Below, in pieces: positions 8,114-17,013 of a stretch of 64,000 bases of DNA (the first letter of the stretch is position 1; the number at the start of each line of letters is the position of its first letter). The position numbers and the translations under genes are program-made. Source of the stretch: an uncultured Collinsella sp. (lineage in GTDB: Bacteria; Actinomycetota; Coriobacteriia; Coriobacteriales; Coriobacteriaceae); the NCBI GenBank assembly GCA_900543605.1, contig UQSK01000003.1:1-64000 (forward strand), written 5' to 3'. Under the pieces are notes generated by a model that ran no database searches, was not told the DNA's origin, and saw nothing but the letters and a program-made list of their open reading frames with translations.

Positions 8114-11100
8114 CTAGGCCCGCGGTACGATCGGGCGGTTAACTTTGGCTAGCATATCAGAAGCGCACGAATCGAGCGCCCAGCTCCGGAAAGCCGAGAA
8201 CTCCATGCGCGAGCGCAGACCCTCCAAATAGCGGATTGACCTGCTCAATTGCACACGGCCGGGGTTTTCTGCCATCGCGATGCGACGGGTGTCGTCAAAC
8301 CCCGAAACGCGACAGAAACCAAGCTCTTCGAAGATTCCCAGACCGCTTGCCACCGAGCGCTCGTCGACCGGCGTGCGCGCGTCGATGGCAAGACACATCT
8401 GCGCGATGTCGATATCGCTCGCACTAAACGAGTCGTCTCCGGTCTTGCCGCGGTTGGAGCGCCACATAGTCTGCAGCGCTCGATAGAGCGTGACGAGCTC
8501 GTCGCGCTCGGGCGCGTAGCAGTCGAGCAGGCGCTCGTTAATGCGAGCGTCACGCGACGAATAGAGCAGGTGAATCACGGCGGGCTGTCCATCGCGGCCG
8601 GCACGGCCACTCATCTGGTTAAACTCAATCGCGCCAAACGGCATGTGGTAGAGCACGACATGGCGGATATCGGGCAGGTTCACGCCCTCACCAAAGGCAG
8701 AGGTCGAAACGATGCAACTGAGGCTGCCGTCACGAAACGCTTCCTCGACACGGCGACGATCGGAGCGCGCAAGCCCCGCGTTATAGAACGCGATGCGGGT
8801 CGCGCAATCGGGTACCCGCTTGCGCAGCGTCTTAGCAAGCGCCACGGACTGGTCGCGCGAGTTGACGTAGATGACGGTCTTCTCCCCCGTTGCCACGATT
8901 GACACCAGGCGGTTCTCGCGGCTCGCAAGATCTCGGTCATCCTCGAGCTGCAAGTTCTCGCGCACCGTCTCGTCGACCACCGTGCGGGTAATCGGTAGCA
9001 CGCGGGCGAGCTCGGCCACAACCGGAGCCGTTGCGGTGGCAGTCGCGGCCAGAACGACCGGGTCGCCCAGGGCCTTGAGGATATCGGGCATGTCGAGATA
9101 GGCGCTGCGGTCGCCGCCCTTGGCAAGACCGGCATGATGCGCCTCATCGATAACGACAAAACCGATGCGCCCCGAACGCGCAAAGCGGTCGCGGTGAATG
9201 GACAGGAACTCGGGCGTCGTGAGCACGATGCCGGTGCGGCCCGAAGCTAAGCCGGCAAACACGTCATCGCGCGCCGCCTCCACGGTCTCGCCGGTCAGCA
9301 CGCCTACGCCAATGCCGAGCGCGGCCATCGTCGACGAGAGGTGATAGGCCTGGTCGGCAACGAGCGCGCGCAGCGGATAGACAAAGATGCTCGCACGCCC
9401 GCGAAGAACCGCCTCGCGCGCGGCATGCACATGGAAGATAAGAGACTTGCCGCGCCCCGTTCCCATGACGGCCAGAACACTTTGGTGATCGGCCAGGGCA
9501 TCGAGTGCCTCGACCTGCGCGCGGTGCGGCCGGTTCGAACCGATAAAGCTATGGATGAGCGAGCGCGTCAGCTCGGTATAGGAAAGCTGGGCGAGCGTTT
9601 GGCGCTTGCGGGACTCTAGACGAAGACCGACGTCCGCAGGCTCCACGCCGCGGCGAAGCTCACATGCCGGGTCGTCAACGCTGGGCAGCGTGGTATCGCG
9701 GACCAAGACATCCTTGATCATAAGCTTGGGTTTTACGCGACCTTGCCAATGCTCGGCCACGGCCTCGAACACCAAATCGACGGCGCTATCGCAATTGATG
9801 AGCTTATCGATCTGCGGCACGCGGAACATAATGGCCGGCACACTCGCGGCGCCATCGGTCGCCACGAAGCGCATGTGCTCGCCGGTTTTGCCCACCACGG
9901 CGCGATCGCACATTGTCACGCCCTCGGCCGCCAACAGCGGCACCTTGTTGCCCTGGCCAAACGGCTCAAGACGGGAGATCTGCTCGATGGTCTCAATATT
10001 CAGCTCGGAGAGGTCGACGGTGGCGGCAACCTCGTCGGTGTCCTCAAAGTCCTCGGCGGGAAGCTCGGACAGCACGGCGGAAAGGCGACGACGGAACTCG
10101 TCGAGCTTGGACGCCTCGATGGTCACGCCCACCGCACCCGCATGCCCGCCGCGACGAATCAGCAGATCGGAGCAACGCTCGACGGCGTCGAACAGGTTGA
10201 CCTTGCCCACCGAGCGACCCGAACCGCGAGCGATACCGTCTTCGATCGAGAACAGCAGCGCCGGCACGTGATAACGGTTGGTCAGACGGCTCGCTACGAT
10301 ACCCTTGACGCCCTCGTGCCAGCCCTCGCCACCCACGACGATTGCACGACCGCCATCATAGGCCTCCTCGACCTTTGCCATGGCATCGCGTGTGAGCTCG
10401 GCCTCGATCTCGCGGCGCTGACGGTTGATCTCCTCGAGCTCGGCCGCCAGAGCGCTTGCCTCGATAGGATCGCGGGCAAGCAGCAGGTCGAGTGCCAGCT
10501 TGGGATCGGCCATGCGGCCGGCGGCGTTCAAGCGGGGAATGAGCGAAAACGACAGGCCATCGGCCGTAATGGTAGAAAGGTCGGCCTTGGCAAGTGCGGC
10601 AAGCGCGATATAGCCGGGACGGGCCGTCACGCGCATCTGCTGGATGCCCTCAGCGACCAGTGCGCGGTTCTCGGGCGTCAGCGGCATCATGTCGGACACG
10701 GTGCCCAGCGCCGCAACCTCGATCAGCGAACGCCAATACGACGGCTTGCCCAGACGCTCGCCCAAAACCTGCACCAGCTTGAGTGCCACGCCGGCACCGG
10801 CAAGCTCACGTGAAGGACCCTCGTCCTCGAGCTTAGGGTCGGTCAGGGGCACGCCCTGCGGCACCTGATCGGAGGGCTCGTGATGGTCCGTGACCACCAA
10901 ATCGATCCCCAGGCTCTCCAGATAGGAGACTTCTTCCTTGGCAGCAATACCGTTATCGACGGTCACGATCAGGTTGGGTTGGGCGAGCCCGTTGACGCGG
11001 TCGAGCGCCGCGCGCGAAAGACCGTAGCCCTCGTCAAAGCGATGTGGAATAAACGGCGTGACATCGGCACCAAACGTGCGCAGTGCCTCGGTCAACAGGC

Positions 11101-11401
11101 AGGTCGACGTAATACCGTCAACGTCAAAATCGCCAAAGACCGCGATGTGCTCGTGGTTGCGAATGGCACGCTCGACGCGGTCGGCAACGACCGACATGCC
11201 CGGGATAATGAGTGGGTCGGCCCAGTCGCGATCGAGCGAAGGCGTCAAAAACAGCTGGCCTTCTTCGATGGATGTAATGCCGTGCGCAACCATAATGCGC
11301 GCCACCAGCCCGGGTATGCCCAGGCCAGCCGAAAGCTCCTTTTCGAGCTCGGGGTTTTGCTGAGCGACCGCCCAGCGATGCGTCGTCTTAAGCGATGACA
11401 T
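8114..11401 (-). CDS. recJ: RecJ exonuclease fused to RecQ-like DEAH helicase
   Basis: A 1,095-residue fusion. Residues 1-570 are a complete RecJ 5'-3' single-strand DNA exonuclease: DHH motifs FGDFDVDG (89-96) and VTDHHEP (170-176), DHHA1 motif GGHAGAVG (418-425) and a C-terminal OB-like segment. Residues 600-1,000 are a superfamily 2 helicase with Walker A GTGRGKS (647-653), IDEAHH (751-756), TATAT for motif III and QMSGRAGRDG (929-938), close to RecQ. No RQC or HRDC domain is recognisable after 950. RecQ and RecJ act together in end resection in E. coli, so the fusion links partners. The ATG at 11401 is preferred over a GTG 45 bases upstream; neither has an excellent ribosome-binding site. 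Confidence 0.9.
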   Translation of the reverse strand: MSSLKTTHRWAVAQQNPELEKELSAGLGIPGLVARIMVAHGITSIEEGQLFLTPSLDRDWADPLIIPGMSVVADRVERAIRNHEHIAVFGDFDVDGITSTCLLTEALRTFGADVTPFIPHRFDEGYGLSRAALDRVNGLAQPNLIVTVDNGIAAKEEVSYLESLGIDLVVTDHHEPSDQVPQGVPLTDPKLEDEGPSRELAGAGVALKLVQVLGERLGKPSYWRSLIEVAALGTVSDMMPLTPENRALVAEGIQQMRVTARPGYIALAALAKADLSTITADGLSFSLIPRLNAAGRMADPKLALDLLLARDPIEASALAAELEEINRQRREIEAELTRDAMAKVEEAYDGGRAIVVGGEGWHEGVKGIVASRLTNRYHVPALLFSIEDGIARGSGRSVGKVNLFDAVERCSDLLIRRGGHAGAVGVTIEASKLDEFRRRLSAVLSELPAEDFEDTDEVAATVDLSELNIETIEQISRLEPFGQGNKVPLLAAEGVTMCDRAVVGKTGEHMRFVATDGAASVPAIMFRVPQIDKLINCDSAVDLVFEAVAEHWQGRVKPKLMIKDVLVRDTTLPSVDDPACELRRGVEPADVGLRLESRKRQTLAQLSYTELTRSLIHSFIGSNRPHRAQVEALDALADHQSVLAVMGTGRGKSLIFHVHAAREAVLRGRASIFVYPLRALVADQAYHLSSTMAALGIGVGVLTGETVEAARDDVFAGLASGRTGIVLTTPEFLSIHRDRFARSGRIGFVVIDEAHHAGLAKGGDRSAYLDMPDILKALGDPVVLAATATATAPVVAELARVLPITRTVVDETVRENLQLEDDRDLASRENRLVSIVATGEKTVIYVNSRDQSVALAKTLRKRVPDCATRIAFYNAGLARSDRRRVEEAFRDGSLSCIVSTSAFGEGVNLPDIRHVVLYHMPFGAIEFNQMSGRAGRDGQPAVIHLLYSSRDARINERLLDCYAPERDELVTLYRALQTMWRSNRGKTGDDSFSASDIDIAQMCLAIDARTPVDERSVASGLGIFEELGFCRVSGFDDTRRIAMAENPGRVQLSRSIRYLEGLRSRMEFSAFRSWALDSCASDMLAKVNRPIVPRA

Positions 11402-11509
11402 AGGCACCCACCCCCGATAGGGGCAGGTCGCCGCGATACCTCTCACGGTTCATAGCGATGAGTCCTCTGTGTATGCCCGCTTCGGCAGGCAGATCTGTTG
11501 AACGGATTT

Positions 11510-11515
11510 ATTATA
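11510..11515 (-). promoter_or_regulatory. Putative -10 element for recJ-rel
   Basis: A perfect TATAAT on the minus strand about 110 bases upstream of the recJ start, in a short AT-rich patch of otherwise GC-rich DNA. No good -35 hexamer is seen at 16-18 bases. Confidence 0.4.
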
Positions 11516-11677
11516 CCGTGCAGCACGGACGCAAAACGCCGCAGCACGCCGCGGTTTCGGTAAACGATGCCGGTAATCGCCTCGAAATATTCGAGCGTTT
11601 CTGACGCACGGACGCATGCGAGCGTCTAGCATATCCATTCAAAACGGATTCACGAGCAAAGGGAGTCACAAGCGCAT

Positions 11678-12676
11678 ATGAAGCAATGGGTTGGACTGGG
11701 CAAGTTTCTCGCGGGGCACATGCAGGTCATCGTTCCGATTTGCGTGGCGCTCGGCGTGCTCTTTCCCCAGCAGATCGGCTTACTCAAGCCCATCGTTCCC
11801 ACCTTGTTTGCCTTTATGACGTTTCAGGGTGCGCTCAGCAACACCTTCCACCAGGTGGCTGAGGTGTTCCGCCGTCCGCTGCACCTGATTTTGGCGCTGC
11901 TCGTCTCCGCGGTGCTCATTCCCATAGCAGCCTATGCCATGGGGTCGCTGTTCTTTGGTTCCAACCCCAACCTTGTCTGCGGCATCGTGCTCGAGTACAG
12001 CGTACCCGTGGCGGTCACTGCCTTTATGTGGATTAGCATGTTCGGCGGCAACGGCCCGCTCGCGCTTACCATTATCCTGACGTCCTCGGTTATCTCGCCT
12101 GTGACGATTCCTCTTACGCTCAAGCTCCTGCTGGGCGCCACCGTCTCGATCGACGTGCCGAGCATGATGCAGAATATGGCCTTCATGATCGCCATACCCG
12201 CCGTGCTCGGTATCGTCATTAACGAACTCACGCGCGGCTGGGGTCATGAGAAACTCTCCCCCGCGCTTTCGCCCGCCTGCAAGTTCATGATGATGGGGGT
12301 CATCGCGTCCAACTCCACCGCCATGAGCGAGTACGTGCTGCACATGAACACGGTGCGCCTGGAAGTCGCTCTCTTTATTTTGGTCTTCGCCGTCAGTGGC
12401 TTTGTCGTCGGTTTTCTGGTCGCCCATGCGCTGCATCTGCCATATAGCGAGACGACCACCATGTGCTTTACCTGCGGCATGCGCAATATCTCTTCGGGCG
12501 CCGTCATCGCCACGCAATACTTTCCGGGCGAAGTTGTGTTTCCCGTCATGTGTGGAACGTTGTTTCAGCAGGTGCTCGCCTCGCTTATCGGGCATCTCTT
12601 TGAGCGTCTGACCGGCGAGGAGCGCGCCGCCCAGCGCAAGCGGGTCGAGGCCGGCCGCGACGCCATGGGGCGCTAG
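11678..12676 (+). CDS. Bile acid:sodium symporter (BASS) family transporter
   Basis: A 332-residue polytopic membrane protein with about nine to ten hydrophobic segments and the BASS/ACR3 fold signatures, including the FQGAL segment in TM2 and GMRNISSGAVIATQYF near the C-terminus followed by FPVMCGTLFQQVLAS. These proteins take up organic anions such as bile acids, pantothenate or 2-keto acids with Na+. The substrate cannot be read from sequence; bile acid is possible in a gut organism but not shown. It has its own upstream region (~230 bases without other genes) and GGGAG 12 bases before the ATG. It converges on the DUF4931 gene. Confidence 0.85.
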   Translation: MKQWVGLGKFLAGHMQVIVPICVALGVLFPQQIGLLKPIVPTLFAFMTFQGALSNTFHQVAEVFRRPLHLILALLVSAVLIPIAAYAMGSLFFGSNPNLVCGIVLEYSVPVAVTAFMWISMFGGNGPLALTIILTSSVISPVTIPLTLKLLLGATVSIDVPSMMQNMAFMIAIPAVLGIVINELTRGWGHEKLSPALSPACKFMMMGVIASNSTAMSEYVLHMNTVRLEVALFILVFAVSGFVVGFLVAHALHLPYSETTTMCFTCGMRNISSGAVIATQYFPGEVVFPVMCGTLFQQVLASLIGHLFERLTGEERAAQRKRVEAGRDAMGR

Positions 12677-12706
12677 ACTGTCCGCATTACGCGGGTGTTA
12701 GTCTTA

Positions 12707-13504
12707 CTATACGAGCGTTTCCAGATGCGCGCGCAGGCGCTCAGCATCGACATCGAGCGTGGTCTCAGCATTGACCTGGGCCAAACGATAGCCGACAAAG
12801 TAGGGCGAAACCACCCAACGTGGCAGCGCCTTGGCAATGGTCCGACCGCCCAGGTGATAGAAGAACAAGTTGTACGACTCTGCACGACCACCGTGGTGCT
12901 CGTTTAGGATATAGCGCAGAGCTACCTGGATCGCATCGGCGAAGAGATCCACCTCGGCTTGGTCTCTCGTGTCATCGCTGGCGGCGATTCCCTGCGGGGC
13001 TGAAACGTTGACCTCAAAGAACCCCATGATCGGTTCGGTTGAGATGTTGACCGCGATTCTCCCCTGTTGCCAAACATTGATGCCTTCGAAATTGGCAGAA
13101 GTCAGCGAAGCATAACCGTCCTCCTGCTCCAAACCCACAATCTGCATATGTGGATGAACGAGACTACCGCCCGAGAGCGGACCCTTGTTCTTGTACATAA
13201 GCACGCTTCGATACTGCCGTGAATCGATCATCTGCTGCCAGCAACCCAGGGCAAACCGCATCACATGGTGGAGTTCATCCGGCTCATAGGTCACCAGGTC
13301 GGCGTCGTGATTGGCCGACTCGATCAGCACGGTTTGACGGGTGGCGCGCAGGGTCTTGAACTTATTCTCGAGCCAGATGCAGTCACCGTCGCGCCGGATG
13401 ATATTGGTGAGCCCCTCCGTGTTGCAAAAGGGACACGCGGTACCTGGGCGACGGTTGTCGTCGGGCTTGCCGCTCGCCTGCTGAACATCGAATACAAGTG
13501 CCAC
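12707..13504 (-). CDS. DUF4931-like protein of the GalT/HIT superfamily
   Basis: A 265-residue protein resembling galactose-1-phosphate uridylyltransferase-like (HIT superfamily) proteins. It has a zinc-binding CPFC motif (Cys24, Cys27) and the nucleotide-transferase motif HPHMQ (His117, His119, Gln121). It matches the short DUF4931 type rather than full GalT, so a nucleotidyltransferase or hydrolase role on a nucleotide-linked substrate is likely but unassigned. The start lies three bases after the cutC stop, so the two are an operon. An in-frame GTG start very close to this position cannot be excluded. Confidence 0.75.
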   Translation of the reverse strand: MALVFDVQQASGKPDDNRRPGTACPFCNTEGLTNIIRRDGDCIWLENKFKTLRATRQTVLIESANHDADLVTYEPDELHHVMRFALGCWQQMIDSRQYRSVLMYKNKGPLSGGSLVHPHMQIVGLEQEDGYASLTSANFEGINVWQQGRIAVNISTEPIMGFFEVNVSAPQGIAASDDTRDQAEVDLFADAIQVALRYILNEHHGGRAESYNLFFYHLGGRTIAKALPRWVVSPYFVGYRLAQVNAETTLDVDAERLRAHLETLV

Positions 13505-13507
13505 GGG

Positions 13508-14185
13508 CTACACCTCCAGCGGTACGATCCTTGTGCCGTGGAGCTCGGACACGCCCAATGCCGCTGCAACCGCATCACGGTTGGCCGCGGTAATACCGCC
13601 GCCGGGAAGGATGGTCAGGCGGTCGCCCGTATACTCGATTAGGCGAGCCAGGTGATCGAAGTTGTCCTCAATCGGCGTGCCGGCCGCGCCACCATGCGTC
13701 AGGATGCGCGTAACGCCGCAGTCGGCAAGCGTGTCAATCGCATCGAGCTGAGCCTCGGACGAAAGCTGGTCAAAGGCCATGTGAAAGGTGATGTCGATGG
13801 GCCCACGCTTACATTCCTCGGTCGCGCAGCCCGCGGCCATCACGAGGGCGCCCAACGTAAGCTCGTCGAGCGCCCATCCGCCAGCGCAGGGCTTGCAGCA
13901 GCCAAAGACCAAGCCGTCAACGCCGGCGCTCACGGCAAGGCCCAGGTCCATCTCCATCATGCGCAGCTCGTCCTGGTTGTAATGAAAGTCGCCACCACGC
14001 GGGCGAATCATGCACATCACCTGTGCGCCTTGTTCGTGGGCGTAGTTGACCGTAGCGCTGATAACGCCGGCCGAAGGCGTGGTGCCGCCAACGGCAAGGT
14101 TGTCGCACAGCTCGATACGCCTTGCACCGGCATCGATAGCCGCCGGCACCCGCTCAAAGTTCTCGGCACAAAACTCGTACAGCAT
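13508..14185 (-). CDS. cutC: CutC family protein
   Basis: A 225-residue TIM-barrel protein of the CutC family, with the typical N-terminus MLYEFCAENFERVPAAIDAGA, the ELCDNLAVGGTTPS segment, MIRPRGGDFHY, and the C-terminal LPGGGITAAN. CutC was named for copper homeostasis in E. coli, but its biochemical activity is not established. The ATG at 14185 is chosen because GGGGGT lies seven bases upstream and the family N-terminus begins there; an in-frame ATG 17 codons earlier has no such support. First gene of a two-gene unit with the DUF4931 protein. Confidence 0.88.
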   Translation of the reverse strand: MLYEFCAENFERVPAAIDAGARRIELCDNLAVGGTTPSAGVISATVNYAHEQGAQVMCMIRPRGGDFHYNQDELRMMEMDLGLAVSAGVDGLVFGCCKPCAGGWALDELTLGALVMAAGCATEECKRGPIDITFHMAFDQLSSEAQLDAIDTLADCGVTRILTHGGAAGTPIEDNFDHLARLIEYTGDRLTILPGGGITAANRDAVAAALGVSELHGTRIVPLEV

Positions 14186-14244
14186 AGATAGACCCCCAAA
14201 GACAGCAGATGTTTTCCGACGGGCATTGTCACACATCCCAATGA

Positions 14245-14311
14245 AGTTGCGGTGAAATAGGGACTGTTTTGGCCTCTGAGACTCCCATTTAGTCCCTATT
14301 TCACCGCAACT
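14245..14311. repeat. 21-bp perfect inverted repeat with 25-base loop
   Basis: AGTTGCGGTGAAATAGGGAC(T) at 14245-14265 is the exact reverse complement of 14291-14311. It sits between cutC (upstream side) and the livF terminator, with no coding potential. It belongs with other GGGAC-bearing palindromes in this window. Confidence 0.9.
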
Positions 14312-14350
14312 AAAAAGGGGGCGCTGACTGGGATAGTCAGCGCCCCCTTT
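14312..14350. terminator. Bidirectional terminator after livF
   Basis: A 13-bp perfect stem GGGGGCGCTGACT (14317-14329) with AGTCAGCGCCCCC (14335-14347), flanked by an A-run on the left and T-rich sequence on the right, so a T-tract follows in either direction. It ends the liv operon. Confidence 0.92.
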
Positions 14351-14360
14351 ATTTTATGGA

Positions 14361-15074
14361 CTAGCCTCCGAGGTAAGCCTTGCGCACGTTGTCGTCGTGC
14401 AGGAGCTCTTGGCCGGTGCCGGTCATGGTGATCTTGCCGGTCTCGAGCACGTAGCCGCGCGTAGCGATCGAAAGCGCCATCTGAGCGTTCTGCTCAACCA
14501 GGAGCACCGTGGTGCCGGCCTTGTGCAGGTCCTCGACAATCTGGAAGATCTGCTCGATCAGAATTGGCGCCAGGCCCATAGAAGGCTCGTCGAGCATAAG
14601 CAGCTTGGGGTTGCTCATGAGGGCGCGGCCCATAACGAGCATCTGCTGCTCGCCGCCTGAAAGGGTGCCGGCGACCTGGCGACGACGTTCCTTCAGGCGC
14701 GGGAACTGCTCGTAGACGCGCTCCAGGCCCGGAGCCACCGTGGACTTGGGCTGCGTATAGGCACCCATCTCCAGGTTCTCCTCAACCGTCATCTGCAAAA
14801 AGGCGCGACGACCCTCGGGAACCTGAGCCAGGCCCTTACCAACCAGCTTATCAGCGGGCGTATGGGTAATGTCCTCGCCCATAAACTTGATGGAGCCGGT
14901 CTTGGAGCGCAGCAGGCCCGAGACGGTCTTGAGCGTTGTGGACTTGCCGGCACCGTTGGCACCAATCAAGGCCACGATCTCGCCCTCATTAACGTTAAAG
15001 GAGATGTCCTTGATGGCGTGGATGGCACCGTACCAGACGTTGATGTTGTAGACGGAAAGCATCGGCTCTGCCAT
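14361..15074 (-). CDS. livF: Branched-chain amino acid ABC transporter ATPase LivF
   Basis: One of the two cytoplasmic ATPases of a high-affinity branched-chain amino acid importer. The 237 residues carry Walker A GANGAGKST (38-46), the ABC signature LSGGEQQ (138-144) and Walker B LLMLDEPSMGLAP. It lacks the C-terminal extension of LivG, as expected for LivF. The start codon abuts the livG stop (TAA-ATG), implying translational coupling. Last gene of the livJ-livJ-HMGF unit. Confidence 0.95.
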   Translation of the reverse strand: MAEPMLSVYNINVWYGAIHAIKDISFNVNEGEIVALIGANGAGKSTTLKTVSGLLRSKTGSIKFMGEDITHTPADKLVGKGLAQVPEGRRAFLQMTVEENLEMGAYTQPKSTVAPGLERVYEQFPRLKERRRQVAGTLSGGEQQMLVMGRALMSNPKLLMLDEPSMGLAPILIEQIFQIVEDLHKAGTTVLLVEQNAQMALSIATRGYVLETGKITMTGTGQELLHDDNVRKAYLGG

Positions 15075-15935
15075 TTAGTTCTCCCCCTTATCCTGCTTGC
15101 CCAGATATGCCTCGATAACGGCGTCGTTGTTCTGGATTTCCTCGGCCGTGCCCTTGGCGATGACCTTACCAAAGTTGAGCACGCAGATGCCCTCGCAGAT
15201 GTTCATAACGAGCGACATATCATGCTCGATAAGCATGATGGCAATGCCAAAGGTGTCGCGAATCTTGACGATGTTCTCCATGAGCTCTGCGGTCTCGGAC
15301 GGGTTCATGCCGGCGGCAGGCTCGTCGAGCAGCAGTAGCTTGGGGTTGGTGGCAAGCGCGCGGACGATTTCCAGACGACGCTGAGCGCCGTAAGGAAGCG
15401 AGCCGGCCTGTTCATTTGCCAGGTGCTCCATGTCAAAAATGGACAGCAGCTCCATGGCGCGCTCGTGGGCGGCCTTCTCGTGCTTCCAATACGTCGGCAG
15501 GCGCAGCACGCCCTCAAAACCGGAGTAGCGCTCCTGATTGTGCAGGCCGACCTTAACGTTGTCCTCCACCGTCATGGTATTGAACAGGCGGATGTTCTGG
15601 AACGTACGGGCAATACCCATGCGGTTGACCTGATAGACCGACTTGCCCGAGGTGTCCTCGCCATCGAGCAGGATGGTGCCGTGTGTGGGCTGATACACCT
15701 TAGTGAGCAGGTTGAAAACCGTGGTCTTACCGGCGCCGTTGGGACCGATCAGACCGGCAATCTCGGTCTTGCCGATAGTCAGGCTAAAGTCGTCGACTGC
15801 CTTAAGGCCGCCGAATTCAATGCCCAGGTGGATGCACTCGAGTGCCGGGCGCTCGCCCAGGTCACGATCGGGAACGATGGCGCCAGAAGGATACGGGACC
15901 ATCTTGCCCTTGTTGAACTCAAATTTACTGGGCAT
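15075..15935 (-). CDS. livG: Branched-chain amino acid ABC transporter ATPase LivG
   Basis: The second ATPase of the Liv importer, 286 residues. Walker A GPNGAGKTT (64-72), the LivG-type signature SLPYGAQRRLEI and Walker B LLLLDEPAAGMNP are present, followed by the LivG C-terminal segment with LIEHDMSLVM. The ATG at 15935 follows AGGAGG and overlaps the end of livM by 11 bases; an upstream in-frame start at 15962 would lie inside livM and lacks support. Confidence 0.95.
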   Translation of the reverse strand: MPSKFEFNKGKMVPYPSGAIVPDRDLGERPALECIHLGIEFGGLKAVDDFSLTIGKTEIAGLIGPNGAGKTTVFNLLTKVYQPTHGTILLDGEDTSGKSVYQVNRMGIARTFQNIRLFNTMTVEDNVKVGLHNQERYSGFEGVLRLPTYWKHEKAAHERAMELLSIFDMEHLANEQAGSLPYGAQRRLEIVRALATNPKLLLLDEPAAGMNPSETAELMENIVKIRDTFGIAIMLIEHDMSLVMNICEGICVLNFGKVIAKGTAEEIQNNDAVIEAYLGKQDKGEN

Positions 15936-17004
15936 CGGCTGCCACCTCCTTCTTGGGAGCAAAGCGATCCTTAATGCGTGCGAAGAACGCCTTGAGCTGT
16001 GGGTTGTTGGTAAAGACCATGACCAGAATCAACACGATGGCGTAGATGAGCATGCGGTAGTCCGAGAACTGACGGAGCAGCTCGGGGAGCACCGTGAGCA
16101 GCGCCGCGGCGATAACGGAGCCGCGCATGTTGCCCAGGCCGCCCAGGACCACGAACACCAGAATGAGAATGGACGTATTGAAGTCGAACTTAGTGGCGGA
16201 AAGCTGCGAGAAGTTACCGCCGAACAGAGCTCCGGCAGCACCGGCGAGGGCAGCGGAAACCACGAAGGCGATCATGCGGTACTGGGTGACGGAGATGCCC
16301 ACAGACTCGGCAGCGATCTTGTTGTCGCGCACGGCAATAATGGCACGACCGGTACGGCTGCGAACCAGGTTGAGCACAATCACGAGCGCGACCATAACCA
16401 GGATTGCGCCGGCAAGGAAGGTCGAATAGGTCGACACGCCCGATGCACCCTGCGCGCCCTTGATGATGGCGGTGCCGTCCTCGAGCAGGTGCAGGTCGTC
16501 GATCGTGGAGTTACCCGTGATGTTAAAGATCACATGCAGGCCGCGGGAATCGACGCCCACAATGAGGCAGGTGACGACCTCTTTGATAATCTCGCCAAAA
16601 GCCAGGGTCACGATGGCCAGATAGTCGCCGCTCAGGCGCAGGACCGGGATACCGATCAAGAAGCCCAAGATGGCAGCGGCGATAGCGCCGACCACAATGC
16701 TGATGATCAGACGCATCGGATCAGACGGAACGGTGCTCTCCAGCGCGACGGCAGTGACGATGCCCGTATAGGCACCGACGCTCATAAAGCCCGCGTGGCC
16801 CAGCGACAAGTCGCCCGCGATGCCGACGACGAGGTTAAGGGAGATGGCCATGACGATATAGGCCGTGATGGGAACCAGCTGACCGGCGATCATGCGCGGG
16901 ATCATGTGGTTGGACTGCATAAAGAACACGATGGCGAACGCCACAACGCACATGGCGTACGTGACAAAGTCGTGACGCGTCTGCTTGTCTTTAAGAAACT
17001 TCAT
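15925..17004 (-). CDS. livM: Branched-chain amino acid ABC transporter permease LivM
   Basis: Membrane permease subunit, 359 residues with about nine hydrophobic helices. Recognisable by the LivM segments LSLGHAGFMSVGAYTG, LSGDYLAIVTLAFGEI and the coupling-helix region with GRAIIAVRDNKIAAESVGI. It pairs with LivH to form the channel. The ATG at 17004 with AGGTGA five bases upstream is preferred over a GTG at 17013 that directly follows the livH stop. Confidence 0.94.
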   Translation of the reverse strand: MKFLKDKQTRHDFVTYAMCVVAFAIVFFMQSNHMIPRMIAGQLVPITAYIVMAISLNLVVGIAGDLSLGHAGFMSVGAYTGIVTAVALESTVPSDPMRLIISIVVGAIAAAILGFLIGIPVLRLSGDYLAIVTLAFGEIIKEVVTCLIVGVDSRGLHVIFNITGNSTIDDLHLLEDGTAIIKGAQGASGVSTYSTFLAGAILVMVALVIVLNLVRSRTGRAIIAVRDNKIAAESVGISVTQYRMIAFVVSAALAGAAGALFGGNFSQLSATKFDFNTSILILVFVVLGGLGNMRGSVIAAALLTVLPELLRQFSDYRMLIYAIVLILVMVFTNNPQLKAFFARIKDRFAPKKEVAADAQ

Positions 17005-17013
17005 AACGCTCAC

